Assembly (NCBI GenBank): GCA_000472185.1
Contig: AVDB01000008.1
Coordinates: 62,001-126,000 of the forward strand
Reading direction: 5' to 3'
Length of the DNA stretch: 64,000 nucleotides
Source of the DNA: Rhodobacteraceae bacterium HIMB11
GTDB taxonomy: Bacteria > Pseudomonadota > Alphaproteobacteria > Rhodobacterales > Rhodobacteraceae
Position 1 is the stretch's first letter; each line of letters opens with the position of its first letter. The notes under the pieces were generated by a model. The model had not been told where the DNA came from. It made no database searches and saw nothing but the letters and a program-made list of their open reading frames with translations. This document shows positions 9,842 to 19,303 of the stretch, one piece after another. The position numbers were made by a program, and so were the translations under genes.

Positions 9842-11998
9842 TTAGTGTACCGTCTTTGCCAGTTCTGAACGACGCAAGCGTTTCGTCATTGCCACTTCTG
9901 TTTCCGCTTCTAGCCGTGACAACACTGAATGCAAATGCTCAATATCGCTCAAATCGATAGAAATTTCTATTTTGAAGAAATCGGGTTTACGATCGACAAA
10001 TACAAGGTCCGAGATATTGGCACCAGTGTCCCCAATCATTGAACACACTCGCCCAAGAACGCCTGCATCGTTGCTGATCGTCAGTTCAAGCGTGACATCA
10101 TAAGCAGCGGGGTGTTTTCCATCCTGCCAATGCAAATCGATCCAAAGATCCGTATTGTCCTCGTATCGCGCCAAAACATCACAATCGATTGCATGAACTG
10201 CGACCCCACGCCCCGCAGCAGCAAGACCAACGATACGTTCGCCCGGCAACGGTTGACAACATTGCTGTCGATCAAAATGCTGCCCTTCACCCAAACCGAT
10301 GACCGCACGTTTTCGGTCGACTTTAGGGACATCTGCGACACCAATTTCTGGGTAAATCAAACTCACTACATCACGTGGGCGCAATTCGGTGCTACCCAGA
10401 CGCGCCAACATCTCTTCGCGGTCACTTAGTCGCATTTTTGTAGCCGCGGATTCCAACGCCTTGTCAGAAGGTTTTTTGCCAACATGTTCAAACGCCGCAC
10501 GCAATAACTCTGCGCCCATTTTAACCAAGCGTTCCCGATCAGCTTCACGAAGCGCGCGACGAATGGCCGTTTTGGCCTTACCTGTCACAGCCATTTCAAG
10601 CCAAGTTGATTGCGGCTTTTGACCTTGCGCGACAATGATCTCGACAGATTGCCCATTGCGCAAACGCGTCCACAACGGAACACGCAAACCATCGACCTTG
10701 GCCCCAACACAACGGTTGCCGATACGCGTGTGAATTGCATAGGCAAAATCGATCGGCGACGCCCCTTTGGGGAATTTCAAAACATCACCTTTTGGCGTGA
10801 AACAGAACACCTGATCTGAATACATCTCAAGCTTGACTGCCTCCAAAAAGGCAGAGTGATCATCTTCACTATCAAATTGATCGATCAGGCGCGTAATCCA
10901 CTGAACTGGATCGACAGAAAACGGATTTTCGGAACGTTCACCGTCGCGATATGACCAGTGTGCGGCAACCCCACTTTCGGCAACATCATGCATTTGTCGT
11001 GTTCGAATTTGCACCTCGACCCGCTTTCCGTCGCGCCCAGACACAGTGGTGTGAATCGAACGATAGCCGTTGCTTTTTGGTTGGCTAATATAATCTTTGA
11101 AGCGGCCAGGCACAGCGCGCCAACGCTGGTGAATGACGCCAAGTGTTCGATAACAATCAGCCTCATTTTCGCAAATCGCTCGAAACCCGTAAATGTCTGA
11201 GAGCCTTGAGAAAGGAATATTCTTCTCTTCCATCTTGCGCCAAATGGAATACGGCTTCTTTGCTCGGCCTGTTATCTCAGCATGTACATCTGCTTTTTCC
11301 AGCTCCAGCAGCATATCGGATTTGATCCGCTCTATGACGTCCCCAGTTTCTTTTTGCAGGGTCACAAAACGGCGGATTATGGACTGGCGTCCCTCTGGGT
11401 TTAGAACCCTAAACGACAAATCCTCAAGATCTTCGCGAATGGACTGCATCCCCATGCGGCCAGCAAGAGGCGCAAAAATTTCCATGGTTTCGCGCGCCTT
11501 TTGGACCTGTTTTTCAGGCTTCATTGCACGAATGGTACGCATGTTGTGCAAACGATCAGCGAGTTTAACCAAGATCACACGGATGTCCTGAGCAATTGCC
11601 AAAAACAATTTGCGCAGGTTTTCTGCTTCTTTCGTTTCAATCGAAGACAGCTGCATTTTGGTTAGTTTGGTAACACCATCCACCAGCTCTGCGACTTCAA
11701 AAGAAAAAAGCTGAGCGATCTCTTGTTTGCTCGATTCTGTATCTTCAATTGTGTCGTGCAATAGCGCGGTGATTATAGTGGCATCATCCAATCTTTGCTC
11801 GGCTAAAATTTGGGCAACAGCAATGGGATGTGTGAAATATGGTTCGCCTGATTTGCGATACTGACCTTCATGTTTCTCACGCCCATAATTATAGGCCTGA
11901 ACGATCAGCTCTGAGTTGGATTTTGGATTATATTGTTTAACCAGCGCCGCCAATTCTTGGGCGCTGATCGCATCTAGTTCGCGTAGTGCGCCACTCAC
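9842..11998 (-). CDS. rsh: Bifunctional (p)ppGpp synthetase/hydrolase, RelA/SpoT homologue
   Basis: The protein has 718 residues with the full long-RSH layout. The HD hydrolase domain has [10 protein letters not shown] near residue 82, the synthetase domain has DIYGFRAI and [10 protein letters not shown] (about 265-320), the TGS domain begins at [15 protein letters not shown] near 400, and an ACT domain closes the protein. Both the HD motif and the synthetase residues look intact, so both (p)ppGpp synthesis and breakdown are expected, as usual for the single RSH of alphaproteobacteria. The start is GTG, overlapping the rpoZ stop as GTGA. Confidence 0.96.
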   Translation of the reverse strand: MSGALRELDAISAQELAALVKQYNPKSNSELIVQAYNYGREKHEGQYRKSGEPYFTHPIAVAQILAEQRLDDATIITALLHDTIEDTESSKQEIAQLFSFEVAELVDGVTKLTKMQLSSIETKEAENLRKLFLAIAQDIRVILVKLADRLHNMRTIRAMKPEKQVQKARETMEIFAPLAGRMGMQSIREDLEDLSFRVLNPEGRQSIIRRFVTLQKETGDVIERIKSDMLLELEKADVHAEITGRAKKPYSIWRKMEEKNIPFSRLSDIYGFRAICENEADCYRTLGVIHQRWRAVPGRFKDYISQPKSNGYRSIHTTVSGRDGKRVEVQIRTRQMHDVAESGVAAHWSYRDGERSENPFSVDPVQWITRLIDQFDSEDDHSAFLEAVKLEMYSDQVFCFTPKGDVLKFPKGASPIDFAYAIHTRIGNRCVGAKVDGLRVPLWTRLRNGQSVEIIVAQGQKPQSTWLEMAVTGKAKTAIRRALREADRERLVKMGAELLRAAFEHVGKKPSDKALESAATKMRLSDREEMLARLGSTELRPRDVVSLIYPEIGVADVPKVDRKRAVIGLGEGQHFDRQQCCQPLPGERIVGLAAAGRGVAVHAIDCDVLARYEDNTDLWIDLHWQDGKHPAAYDVTLELTISNDAGVLGRVCSMIGDTGANISDLVFVDRKPDFFKIEISIDLSDIEHLHSVLSRLEAETEVAMTKRLRRSELAKTVH

Positions 11999-12348
11999 CC
12001 TTGTCCCTGCGCGGCCATCAGCGCACGCAAAAGTTTTTCTTCTGACATGTCGTCTTCTGCAGGCTTATCTGCTTCACCACCCATCAAAAGCGCCATACTG
12101 TCGTCTTCTGGTTCGTCAACTTCAATTTGTGTCTGGTGGCTTTCGATCAAACGTTCGCGCAGTTCATCAGCAGATTGCATTTCATCTGCAATTTCACGCA
12201 ATGCCACAACAGGGTTTTTGTCGTTGTCACGATCAACAGTGATCGCTGATCCCGCAGAAATTTCACGCGCGCGATGCGATGCAAGCATCACAAGTTCAAA
12301 GCGGTTAGATACTTTGTCAACGCAATCCTCAACAGTAACGCGTGCCAT
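11995..12348 (-). CDS. rpoZ: DNA-directed RNA polymerase subunit omega
   Basis: The protein has 117 residues. The N-terminal [20 protein letters not shown] and the [11 protein letters not shown] stretch are the omega signature; the acidic C-terminal tail is typical of alphaproteobacteria. Omega helps assemble beta' and forms part of the ppGpp site on RNA polymerase in many bacteria. It lies directly before rsh with a 4-bp overlap, the common rpoZ-spoT arrangement. GGAGA lies just upstream of the ATG. Confidence 0.97.
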   Translation of the reverse strand: MARVTVEDCVDKVSNRFELVMLASHRAREISAGSAITVDRDNDKNPVVALREIADEMQSADELRERLIESHQTQIEVDEPEDDSMALLMGGEADKPAEDDMSEEKLLRALMAAQGQG

Positions 12349-12416
12349 GGGAATCTCCTGATGTAACGAGTAGAAGCTGCCTTTTACGGCTGTAATGCAG
12401 GAATTACAAGCCCATA

Positions 12417-13010
12417 TTACAGCGGCATCACCTCTGCTTTATCCTGACTATCTAGTATATCAAACATTTGGGAAACGGATTTTTGGATAACTGGATGAAC
12501 CCAGTCGGGACAAAGGTCCATCATCGGTCCCAAAACAAATGCCCGGTCCTGCATTCGGGGATGGGGTAAAATTAATTGATTTGGTGCGATTTTCGTTTGC
12601 TGTGAAAACGGCAAAAGTTGCCACTTCTTAAACGTTTCTGAATCGGGAACGATATTTTGTTCAACCGCGATCAAATCGATGTCAATAGTGCGTTGCCCCC
12701 ACCTCGTCTCGCGGACCCGACCAAGTTCATGTTCAATCGCATGGAGTTTTTCCAGTATCTCATGTGCCGAACCTTGAGCGCGAACCATCAACGCGGCATT
12801 TATGAAATCTGGTCCAGACCCTTTCGGGAATGCAGGTGTTCGGGAAAAGCGACTCAGCGATGTAATCGGTCCAACCGATACCGCAATGCGTGAAAGAGCG
12901 GCGCTTAGAACATCACTTGAGCTTGAGTTATTCAACCTCTGATTGCTTCCTATAGCCACAATACAACTATGGCAATCCATTTGGTCTAGCTTTGCATACA
13001 TAATGGGCAT
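12417..13010 (-). CDS. folK: 2-amino-4-hydroxy-6-hydroxymethyldihydropteridine diphosphokinase
   Basis: The HPPK signature is clear: IVAIGSN near the start, [22 protein letters not shown] (catalytic Asp pair) and [16 protein letters not shown]. The enzyme transfers pyrophosphate from ATP to the pterin in folate synthesis. The start is uncertain: ATG at 13010, 13001 or 12980 are all possible, and the last gives the most typical length (187 residues). None has a strong ribosome site. The 3' end is separated from rpoZ by about 68 bp. Confidence 0.9.
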   Translation of the reverse strand: MPIMYAKLDQMDCHSCIVAIGSNQRLNNSSSSDVLSAALSRIAVSVGPITSLSRFSRTPAFPKGSGPDFINAALMVRAQGSAHEILEKLHAIEHELGRVRETRWGQRTIDIDLIAVEQNIVPDSETFKKWQLLPFSQQTKIAPNQLILPHPRMQDRAFVLGPMMDLCPDWVHPVIQKSVSQMFDILDSQDKAEVMPL

Positions 13011-13118
13011 CACTTATACTTGCTACCAGGTGACTTTTACGTCAATTTGCGACATCTTTGACAGAAGCCCGCCACTACTCACGGAAATTAGGGCTGATTA
13101 TATTTGAAGGGACATTAC

Positions 13119-13682
13119 ATGTTTTACAAAGACGAGCGGCTCGCGCTGTTCATCGACGGCTCAAATCTTTACGCCGCTGCAAAATCACTAGGCTTTGACA
13201 TCGACTATAAACTGCTACGCACCGAATTCATGCGTCGTGGTAAGTTGTTGCGCGCCTTTTATTATACAGCCCTGTTAGATAATGAGGAATATTCACCAAT
13301 CCGCCCGTTGGTTGATTGGTTGAACTACAATGGTTTCCACATGGTTACCAAAACGGCCAAGGAATACACCGACAGCCAAGGACGCCGCAAAGTTAAGGGC
13401 AATATGGACATTGAATTGGCTGTGAACGCCATGGAATTGGCACCACACGTTGATCACATTGTTCTATTTTCTGGCGATGGTGATTTCAAACCGTTGGTCG
13501 AAGCCTTGCAACGCCAGGGCGTACGGGTTTCTGTTGTGTCAACTATCCGATCCCAGCCGCCAATGATTGCAGACGAACTTCGTAGACAGGCGGATAACTT
13601 TATCGAGTTGGACGGCCTGAAAGATGTTGTCGGGCGCCCCACCCGAGAAGGTGATGACACCCAACCCTACGAACCTAACTAA
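13119..13682 (+). CDS. NYN domain protein (LabA/DUF88 family)
   Basis: The protein has 187 residues from ATG 13119, with GAAGG 8 bp upstream. The PIN-like NYN fold is shown by LALFIDGSNLYAAAK near residue 8, the central KVKGNMDIELAVNAM acidic motif, and VLFSGDGDFKPLVEALQ near 112. Such proteins are predicted nucleases acting on RNA. It is a single-gene unit on the plus strand with its own terminator, between folK and ispH. Confidence 0.9.
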   Translation: MFYKDERLALFIDGSNLYAAAKSLGFDIDYKLLRTEFMRRGKLLRAFYYTALLDNEEYSPIRPLVDWLNYNGFHMVTKTAKEYTDSQGRRKVKGNMDIELAVNAMELAPHVDHIVLFSGDGDFKPLVEALQRQGVRVSVVSTIRSQPPMIADELRRQADNFIELDGLKDVVGRPTREGDDTQPYEPN

Positions 13683-13687
13683 TAATG

Positions 13688-13712
13688 AAACCCGGCCAAG
13701 CCGGGTTTTTTT
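13688..13712 (+). terminator. Rho-independent terminator after the NYN gene
   Basis: AAACCCGGC-CAA-GCCGGGTTT forms a perfect 9-bp stem with a 3-nt loop, followed by a run of T. It starts 5 bp after the NYN stop codon. Confidence 0.93.
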
Positions 13713-13868
13713 ATGACTAATTCCGAGTGATTATCCATTTTTCACAATCCGCAGCGCCACGCACTTAGATGTTCCAGAAACACATTTGATCAGAGTTTTT
13801 TGTTTACGTTTCTTCAATCATTCAATACCAAGGTGATAAGTAAAGTTTACAAAAAGAGTGCATTCACC

Positions 13869-14810
13869 ATGACACGAAAAATCTTTCTTGCTGCACCACG
13901 GGGTTTCTGCGCAGGGGTTGATCGCGCGATAAAGATTGTTGAAATGGCATTAGAAAAATGGGGCGCACCCGTCTATGTCAGGCATGAAATTGTTCACAAT
14001 AAATTTGTGGTGGATAACCTGCGCGACAAAGGCGCAGTCTTTGTCGAAGAACTAGATGAATGCCCCAATGACCGTCCTGTGATTTTTTCAGCACACGGCG
14101 TCCCCAAATCAGTCCCCGCAGAAGCCGAAAATCGCAACATGATTTTCGTGGACGCAACATGCCCGCTGGTCAGCAAAGTCCACATTGAGGCCGAGCGTCA
14201 CAGCGGCAATGGCTTACAAATGGTCATGATCGGCCACAAAGGGCATCCCGAAACGATTGGAACAATGGGACAACTTCCCGAAGGCGAGGTTTTACTGGTC
14301 GAAACGGTTGAGGATGTTGCAGACTTGGATGTGCGCGATCCCGATAGCTTGGCCTATGTGACGCAAACGACGCTGTCCATTGATGATACGGCCGATATTG
14401 TAGCAGCCCTTCAAAATCGTTTTCCGAAGATCGTTGGCCCCCACAAAGAAGACATTTGTTACGCAACAACCAACCGCCAAATGGCGGTCAAGGCGATTGC
14501 AGGAAAAGTTGATGCCCTTCTTGTTGTGGGCGCGCCGAATTCTTCAAATTCTAAACGCTTGGTCGAAGTGGGCGCGAAAGCAGGCTGCAAATACGCACAA
14601 CTGGTTCAACGGGCTGATGACATTGATTGGAACGCGCTTGGCGATATGCAAAATATCGGGATCACAGCGGGTGCATCTGCCCCCGAGGTTTTGGTGAACG
14701 AAGTCATTGATGCGTTTCGTGCCAAGGGCGAAGTTGAGGTTGAAATTGTCGAAACCGCACAAGAAAACGTGAATTTCAAAGTCCCTCGCGTTTTACGAGA
14801 GCCAGCATGA
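13869..14810 (+). CDS. ispH: 4-hydroxy-3-methylbut-2-enyl diphosphate reductase
   Basis: The protein has 313 residues from ATG 13869 ([20 protein letters not shown]). The three Fe-S cysteines are visible in [20 protein letters not shown] and [11 protein letters not shown], and the catalytic Glu-Thr region and SNSKRLVE motif follow. IspH makes IPP and DMAPP in the last step of the MEP pathway. The upstream in-frame extension to 13800 is Lys/Phe-rich and unlike the family, so it was rejected. The stop overlaps the next ATG as ATGA. Confidence 0.97.
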   Translation: MTRKIFLAAPRGFCAGVDRAIKIVEMALEKWGAPVYVRHEIVHNKFVVDNLRDKGAVFVEELDECPNDRPVIFSAHGVPKSVPAEAENRNMIFVDATCPLVSKVHIEAERHSGNGLQMVMIGHKGHPETIGTMGQLPEGEVLLVETVEDVADLDVRDPDSLAYVTQTTLSIDDTADIVAALQNRFPKIVGPHKEDICYATTNRQMAVKAIAGKVDALLVVGAPNSSNSKRLVEVGAKAGCKYAQLVQRADDIDWNALGDMQNIGITAGASAPEVLVNEVIDAFRAKGEVEVEIVETAQENVNFKVPRVLREPA

Positions 14811-15400
14811 CAATCGATCCGCAAACAATCGCGATCTATGATGAAAAAACCGTCGAATATGTGACCCTGACCGAAGGGGTGCCGCACGACCTCGTGCGGT
14901 TTCACGAGTACTTACCAAGCAGTGCGCGCATTCTGGATTATGGATGTGGGCCAGGCACCTCAGCCGCGTATTTGGCAAAACAGGGCCACATTGCAGATGC
15001 CTTCGATGCATCTGAAAAGATGATCGCCTATGCCCAAAACCATTCAGGTGTCACCGCCTGGCAAGCAACGTTTGATCAGTTCAATGCGCAAGACATCTAC
15101 GACGGCATATGGGCCAGCTTTTCCCTGCTGCACGCTGCACGTGAAGATATTCCAACCTTTCTACAAAACATACGTAGCGCAGTCAAAAGTGGCGGCGTGT
15201 TATACATCGCGATGAAATTGGGCAGTGGGCGTCATCGGGATGATCTGCAACGTTTATACACCTATGTCAGTGAAGCGGAATTACAAAGCTGGCTGTCGGA
15301 TACAGGTTTTGATTGGACCGATCACACAACTGGTGAAACACCAGGGCTTGATGGATCGATGAGCGCATGGATCGGAGTATTTGCACGTGCTCGAACTTAA
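14807..15400 (+). CDS. Class I SAM-dependent methyltransferase
   Basis: The protein has 197 residues. Motif [19 protein letters not shown], is near residue 40, motif II is [10 protein letters not shown], and the post-I region WASFSLLHA fits a small-molecule methyltransferase fold. The substrate is unknown. The gene overlaps ispH by 4 bp and rnhA by up to 20 bp, so the three are transcribed together; the same arrangement is seen in other Rhodobacteraceae to my knowledge. Confidence 0.88.
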   Translation: MTIDPQTIAIYDEKTVEYVTLTEGVPHDLVRFHEYLPSSARILDYGCGPGTSAAYLAKQGHIADAFDASEKMIAYAQNHSGVTAWQATFDQFNAQDIYDGIWASFSLLHAAREDIPTFLQNIRSAVKSGGVLYIAMKLGSGRHRDDLQRLYTYVSEAELQSWLSDTGFDWTDHTTGETPGLDGSMSAWIGVFARART

Positions 15401-15842
15401 GGCGTTTACGGATGGTGCATGTTCTGGGAATCCCGGTCCCGGTGGTTGGGGCGTGGTTCTTCAGGCGATCAGTGCGGGCGAGATTGTTAAAGAACGCGAA
15501 CTGTCCGGTGGCGCTGGCGAAACCACGAACAATCAAATGGAATTAATGGCCGCGATAAGCGCACTTGAAACACTAGAACGCGCAAGTTCGATCACAGTGG
15601 TCACCGACAGTTCATATGTCAAAGATGGAGTCAGCACGTGGATTCACGGGTGGAAACGAAACGGGTGGAAAACCGCGGCGAAGAAACCTGTAAAAAACGT
15701 TGAGCTATGGCAGAGGCTGGATGCCGCACAGGCCCGTCACAACGTGACGTGGGAGTGGGTCAAAGGACATGCGGGACACCCAGAAAATGAACGCGCCGAT
15801 GCATTGGCGCGCGCGGGCATGGAACCCTATAAACCGAAATAG
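15387..15842 (+). CDS. rnhA: Ribonuclease HI
   Basis: The RNase H fold with its DEDD residues is visible: Asp in [16 protein letters not shown], Glu in NQMELMAAI, Asp in VVTDSSYV and Asp in NERADALA, plus the His in [10 protein letters not shown]. The enzyme degrades RNA in RNA-DNA hybrids. I chose GTG 15387 (151 residues), which gives the usual spacing of 9 nt from GGAG at 15374-15377; TTG 15381 would be too close. The gene overlaps the methyltransferase and converges with dapB. Confidence 0.94.
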   Translation: MLELKAFTDGACSGNPGPGGWGVVLQAISAGEIVKERELSGGAGETTNNQMELMAAISALETLERASSITVVTDSSYVKDGVSTWIHGWKRNGWKTAAKKPVKNVELWQRLDAAQARHNVTWEWVKGHAGHPENERADALARAGMEPYKPK

Positions 15843-15846
15843 TGGT

Positions 15847-16656
15847 TTATAGGCCCAGCACATCCAACATCGAATATTCGCCCGCTGACTGTGCAGATGC
15901 CCAAATTGCAGCACGGACAGCGCCCCGCGCAAACAATGCGCGATCTGTTGCAACATGGCGCAACACAATGCGTTCACCTGGACCTGCGAACAAAACATCG
16001 TGTTCCCCAACGATATCCCCACCACGTACCGCGACAAATCCAATATCCCCAGTTTTGCGCGCGCCTGTAATGCCATCGCGACCAGAATCTTTTACATCGT
16101 TCAGGGAAACGCCCCGCCCGTCGGCGGCGGCCTCACCCAGCATCAGCGCGGTCCCCGATGGCGCGTCGACCTTTTGGTTGTGGTGATATTCAACAACTTC
16201 GATGTCGAATTCTTCACCAAGGGCTGCCGCAACCTTTTGTGTCAGTTGCGTTAGCAGGTTCACACCCAATGACATGTTCCCCGCCCGAACAATCGCCGTT
16301 GATTGCCCCGCCTGCGCAATCGCGGCAAGTTCATCATCATTCATTCCTGTGGTCCCGATGACCAATGCAGTCCCTGTTTCCGCCGCAATTTTTGCATGCT
16401 GCACCGTCGCATGCGGCAGGGTGAAATCGATCACAACATCGGCCTGTTTGAACACCGCCTTTACATCATCCGACACCATGATCCCATTTGCCGTGCCACC
16501 CGACATAACACCCAGATCCTGACCAATCCAATCACTGCCAACGCGATCAGCTGCTGCGACCAATTTTGCCTTATCGCTGGCCAATACGGTTTGTGCCAGC
16601 ATTTGGCCCATACGGCCAGAGGCACCCAAAATTGCGATCGCAGGTTGTTGTGTCAT
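15847..16656 (-). CDS. dapB: 4-hydroxy-tetrahydrodipicolinate reductase
   Basis: The protein has 269 residues from ATG 16656, with GAGAGG 8 nt upstream; an upstream ATG at 16686 is less likely. The N-terminal Rossmann motif [13 protein letters not shown], the ATGT-type loop VIGTTGMND, the substrate motif [18 protein letters not shown] and the C-terminal [14 protein letters not shown] are all present. The enzyme makes tetrahydrodipicolinate in lysine and diaminopimelate synthesis. It is divergent from rbfA. Confidence 0.96.
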   Translation of the reverse strand: MTQQPAIAILGASGRMGQMLAQTVLASDKAKLVAAADRVGSDWIGQDLGVMSGGTANGIMVSDDVKAVFKQADVVIDFTLPHATVQHAKIAAETGTALVIGTTGMNDDELAAIAQAGQSTAIVRAGNMSLGVNLLTQLTQKVAAALGEEFDIEVVEYHHNQKVDAPSGTALMLGEAAADGRGVSLNDVKDSGRDGITGARKTGDIGFVAVRGGDIVGEHDVLFAGPGERIVLRHVATDRALFARGAVRAAIWASAQSAGEYSMLDVLGL

Positions 16657-16738
16657 CGTGAAATCCTCTCTTTCAATCTGTGACATAACGCGCTAGGCGC
16701 CCCTTGGCAAAGCCAACCTATCGGCGTAGAGAAGAATT

Positions 16739-17137
16739 ATGGGAAAAAACAAGTTTCATGACGGGCCAGGGCCCTCACAACGGCAACTGCGTGTCGGCGA
16801 ACTTATTCGCCGTACCTTATCCGACGTTTTAGCACGCGGCGATATTCATGATCCCGACCTGAACCGCATTTCAATCACTGTGGGCGAGGTCACAACCTCA
16901 CCCGATCTAAAAATCGCAACAGCCTATGTTTGCCCATTGGGGGGGCAAGGCGGACAGGACGTCATCGCCCTTCTTGCAAAAAACAAATCTGAATTGCGCC
17001 GCGCGATTTCAAAAAATCTATCACTAAAATTCACGCCTGATCTAAGATTTCGGTTAGATGAAACCTTTGATCGGATGGATGAAACGCGCCGTTTGTTTTC
17101 GCAGGACGATGTATTGCGCGATTTGGATGAAACATGA
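16739..17137 (+). CDS. rbfA: 30S ribosome-binding factor RbfA
   Basis: The protein has 132 residues with the RbfA KH-like fold: [18 protein letters not shown] near residue 12, [19 protein letters not shown] near 44, and [17 protein letters not shown] near 98. RbfA binds the 30S subunit during 16S rRNA 5' end maturation. GAAGAA precedes the ATG. The stop overlaps the next gene's ATG as ATGA, so the secreted DUF2233 protein is coupled to it. Confidence 0.95.
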   Translation: MGKNKFHDGPGPSQRQLRVGELIRRTLSDVLARGDIHDPDLNRISITVGEVTTSPDLKIATAYVCPLGGQGGQDVIALLAKNKSELRRAISKNLSLKFTPDLRFRLDETFDRMDETRRLFSQDDVLRDLDET

Positions 17138-17865
17138 TCCGGGCGCTTTGCCTTTGTGTTTTTGCATCTCCTGTTTTGGCCTCCAATTGTGCGGACCTTA
17201 CATATAACCATATTTCATACAGCACCTGTCAGGTGCACGTAGATCGGGATCAGATCGCGCTTTTCCTTTACAATAAAAACGGTCAGCCTTATGGGCAATT
17301 CGCGAATTTGATTGAAGATTTATCCGATGAGGGCACTGAGGTTCTTTTTGCTATGAACGCAGGTATGTTCCATTCGGATTTGCGCCCAGTCGGCCACTAC
17401 ATTGAAAATAGCCAAGAAGAGATGCGCGTCGTTTCAAATGCGGGGCCTGGAAATTTCGGCATGCTGCCCAATGGCATTTTTTGCATTACGGACTCACACT
17501 ATCACATATTTGAAACGCGCGACTATCTCGGCAAAAAACCAAACTGTACCTTTGCGACCCAATCTGGTCCGCTGTTGCTTCACGAGAACATCTTTCATCC
17601 GCGCATCCTGAAAGGAAGCACATCAAAATACATTCGAAACGGTGTCGGTGTATCGGCAGATGGTCAAACCGCATATTTTGTCATTTCCAACCAACGGGTC
17701 AATTTTTACGAATTCACGTCGTTTTTTCAAGAAGTGTTGGAGGTTCAAAATGCATTGTATTTTGATGGGAATGTTTCAAAATTATATGCGCCCGAACTGG
17801 GACGTTCGGGCGTTGGTTGGTCCGTCGGACCAATGGTTGCCGCGATAACAGCGACCGATCAGTAA
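17134..17865 (+). CDS. Phosphodiester glycosidase family protein (DUF2233), exported
   Basis: The protein has 243 residues. A signal peptide ends around [14 protein letters not shown]. The body has the NAGPA/DUF2233 features: [20 protein letters not shown] near residue 70, [11 protein letters not shown], a [10 protein letters not shown] strand, [18 protein letters not shown] and a C-terminal [12 protein letters not shown]. Related proteins hydrolyse phosphodiester-linked sugars, so it probably acts in the periplasm; the substrate is unknown. It is transcribed after rbfA, an unexpected partner for a secreted enzyme. Confidence 0.85.
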   Translation: MIRALCLCVFASPVLASNCADLTYNHISYSTCQVHVDRDQIALFLYNKNGQPYGQFANLIEDLSDEGTEVLFAMNAGMFHSDLRPVGHYIENSQEEMRVVSNAGPGNFGMLPNGIFCITDSHYHIFETRDYLGKKPNCTFATQSGPLLLHENIFHPRILKGSTSKYIRNGVGVSADGQTAYFVISNQRVNFYEFTSFFQEVLEVQNALYFDGNVSKLYAPELGRSGVGWSVGPMVAAITATDQ

Positions 17866-17868
17866 GAA

Positions 17869-18327
17869 TTAGTTTACCTTTGCGTCCACAATTTCTGGAG
17901 CAACTGCTGATGTAATTTCAATCCGGCGCGGTTTATAGGCCTCTGGCAGTTCGCGGACCAAATCAATGTGCAGCATTCCATTAGAATAACTTGCCCCTTG
18001 GACGCGAACGTGATCCGCCAATTGGAAGCGTCGTTCAAACGCACGTGTGGCGATCCCCCGGTGCAGATAGGTCGCGGCGTAATTTGCCTCGGGCTTTTGC
18101 GCGGAAACGATCAAAGCGTTTTCTTTTACTTCAACGTTTAGATCCGTTTCGGAAAACCCTGCAACAGCCACGGAAATACGATACGCGTCATCAGACGTTT
18201 TTTCAATATTATAAGGTGGATAACTGGGCCCCGTATTATCGCTGGCTAAAACGCGGTCCATCATTTCGGCGATTTGATCAAAACCAACGGTTGCACGATA
18301 TAGGGGTGAAAAATCAAAATGTCGCAT
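17869..18327 (-). CDS. Small heat-shock protein, Hsp20/IbpA type
   Basis: The protein has 152 residues. The N-terminal MRHFDFSPLYRATVGFDQI is typical of alphaproteobacterial IbpA; the alpha-crystallin domain follows with PYNIEK, AVAGF, NALIVSAQK and GMLHIDLVRELPE, then the basic KPRRIEI anchor. It holds unfolding proteins in a refoldable state. The transcript is probably heat-induced: a sigma-32-like promoter lies about 90 bp upstream, and the leader has a strong AAGGAGG ribosome site. Confidence 0.94.
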   Translation of the reverse strand: MRHFDFSPLYRATVGFDQIAEMMDRVLASDNTGPSYPPYNIEKTSDDAYRISVAVAGFSETDLNVEVKENALIVSAQKPEANYAATYLHRGIATRAFERRFQLADHVRVQGASYSNGMLHIDLVRELPEAYKPRRIEITSAVAPEIVDAKVN

Positions 18328-18420
18328 GGGTGTCCTCCTTTGAGCGAAACCATTTCATTGCCCTGCCCAACTGGCGCAGGAATTGTAATAAATAGACCCA
18401 CTCGGTGGCGCCTGTGTTAT

Positions 18421-18451
18421 ATAGGTGGGAAAGGCACCAACGGGTTTCAAG
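18421..18451 (-). promoter_or_regulatory. Sigma-32-type heat-shock promoter of the hsp20 gene
   Basis: On the minus strand CTTGAAA (18445-18451) is followed after 15 bp by CCCACCTAT (18421-18429). This fits the RpoH consensus (CTTGAA, 13-17 bp, CCCAT-T). The promoter lies directly downstream of the protease stop codon, so hsp20 can be induced independently of that gene. Confidence 0.75.
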
Positions 18452-18453
18452 GG

Positions 18454-19236
18454 TTAGGGACGTTGAAACTTTGCGCCAGTATTTCTGCGCCTACCCGTAT
18501 CAGAGCGCAGTTCATCAGTCGGAGATAGTTTTGCAATCAAATCTGTGACAACTGGATTAACGGATGCACCAAGCGAAACGGGACGCCCGTCCATGTCCGC
18601 CATCGCCGAAACAACCGACACGATGCCAATGCCATTATTTGTCGTTGCAAACACTGGGGAACCAGACGCGCCAAAATCCACATCACAGGTCATGACAAGA
18701 ACATTGTTTTGCTGTGCGGCGGCAAGACAACGGCTTTGAATAGATGGCGCCTCCATCCGACCTTTGGCGTATGAAACAACCCCGATGTTGCTGCCAATTT
18801 TGGGCAGTTCAGTCAAACTCATCGGCGTCACATTGGGATTGCGAATGGGTGTTTCCAAACGCAAAAGCGCGACATCAAATTGAATGCGGTCAATGCTTGC
18901 TTCTTCTGCAAACTGATATTGTGAATGAACGGCAATTTCACGAATGCCACGATAACTTTCCGCGCGGCCATTGCGCCAACTTGCCTGAAATTCAAACGAT
19001 GTAAGGTCCGCCAAAGCACCCGTTGTTTTATCATAAACACAGTGTCCTGCGGTCAAAACGATATCATCAGCGATTAATGTCGCCGTGCAAAACCCATTGC
19101 CATTATCCAAAGATAGACGCCCAACTGCACCCCATTCGCGCCCCTGATCCATGGAATTCAACAAATCAAGATCGCTCTCTGCAGCAACGGCAAAGCTACT
19201 TAAAAGCCAAAAAATACCACTTACTAAGAATCGCAC
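18454..19236 (-). CDS. Secreted trypsin-like serine protease
   Basis: The protein has about 260 residues. A signal peptide (MRFLVSGIFWLLSSFAVAAE) is followed by an S1-type domain with the catalytic His in VLTAGHCVYD, the Asp in FDVALLRLE and the Ser in FGASGSPVF (in place of the canonical GDSG). Three further cysteines (FCTATL, RCLAA, MTCDV) may form disulfides. I prefer GTG 19236, 8 nt after AGGAG; GTG 19245 would abut that site. The protein is likely periplasmic or secreted. The substrate is unknown. Confidence 0.85.
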   Translation of the reverse strand: MRFLVSGIFWLLSSFAVAAESDLDLLNSMDQGREWGAVGRLSLDNGNGFCTATLIADDIVLTAGHCVYDKTTGALADLTSFEFQASWRNGRAESYRGIREIAVHSQYQFAEEASIDRIQFDVALLRLETPIRNPNVTPMSLTELPKIGSNIGVVSYAKGRMEAPSIQSRCLAAAQQNNVLVMTCDVDFGASGSPVFATTNNGIGIVSVVSAMADMDGRPVSLGASVNPVVTDLIAKLSPTDELRSDTGRRRNTGAKFQRP

Positions 19237-19303
19237 ACCGATCACTCCTGACTTAGCCGCAAGGCTTAGCAGAGAGTTGAGGCAAGAATGTGACCAAGGT
19301 CAA

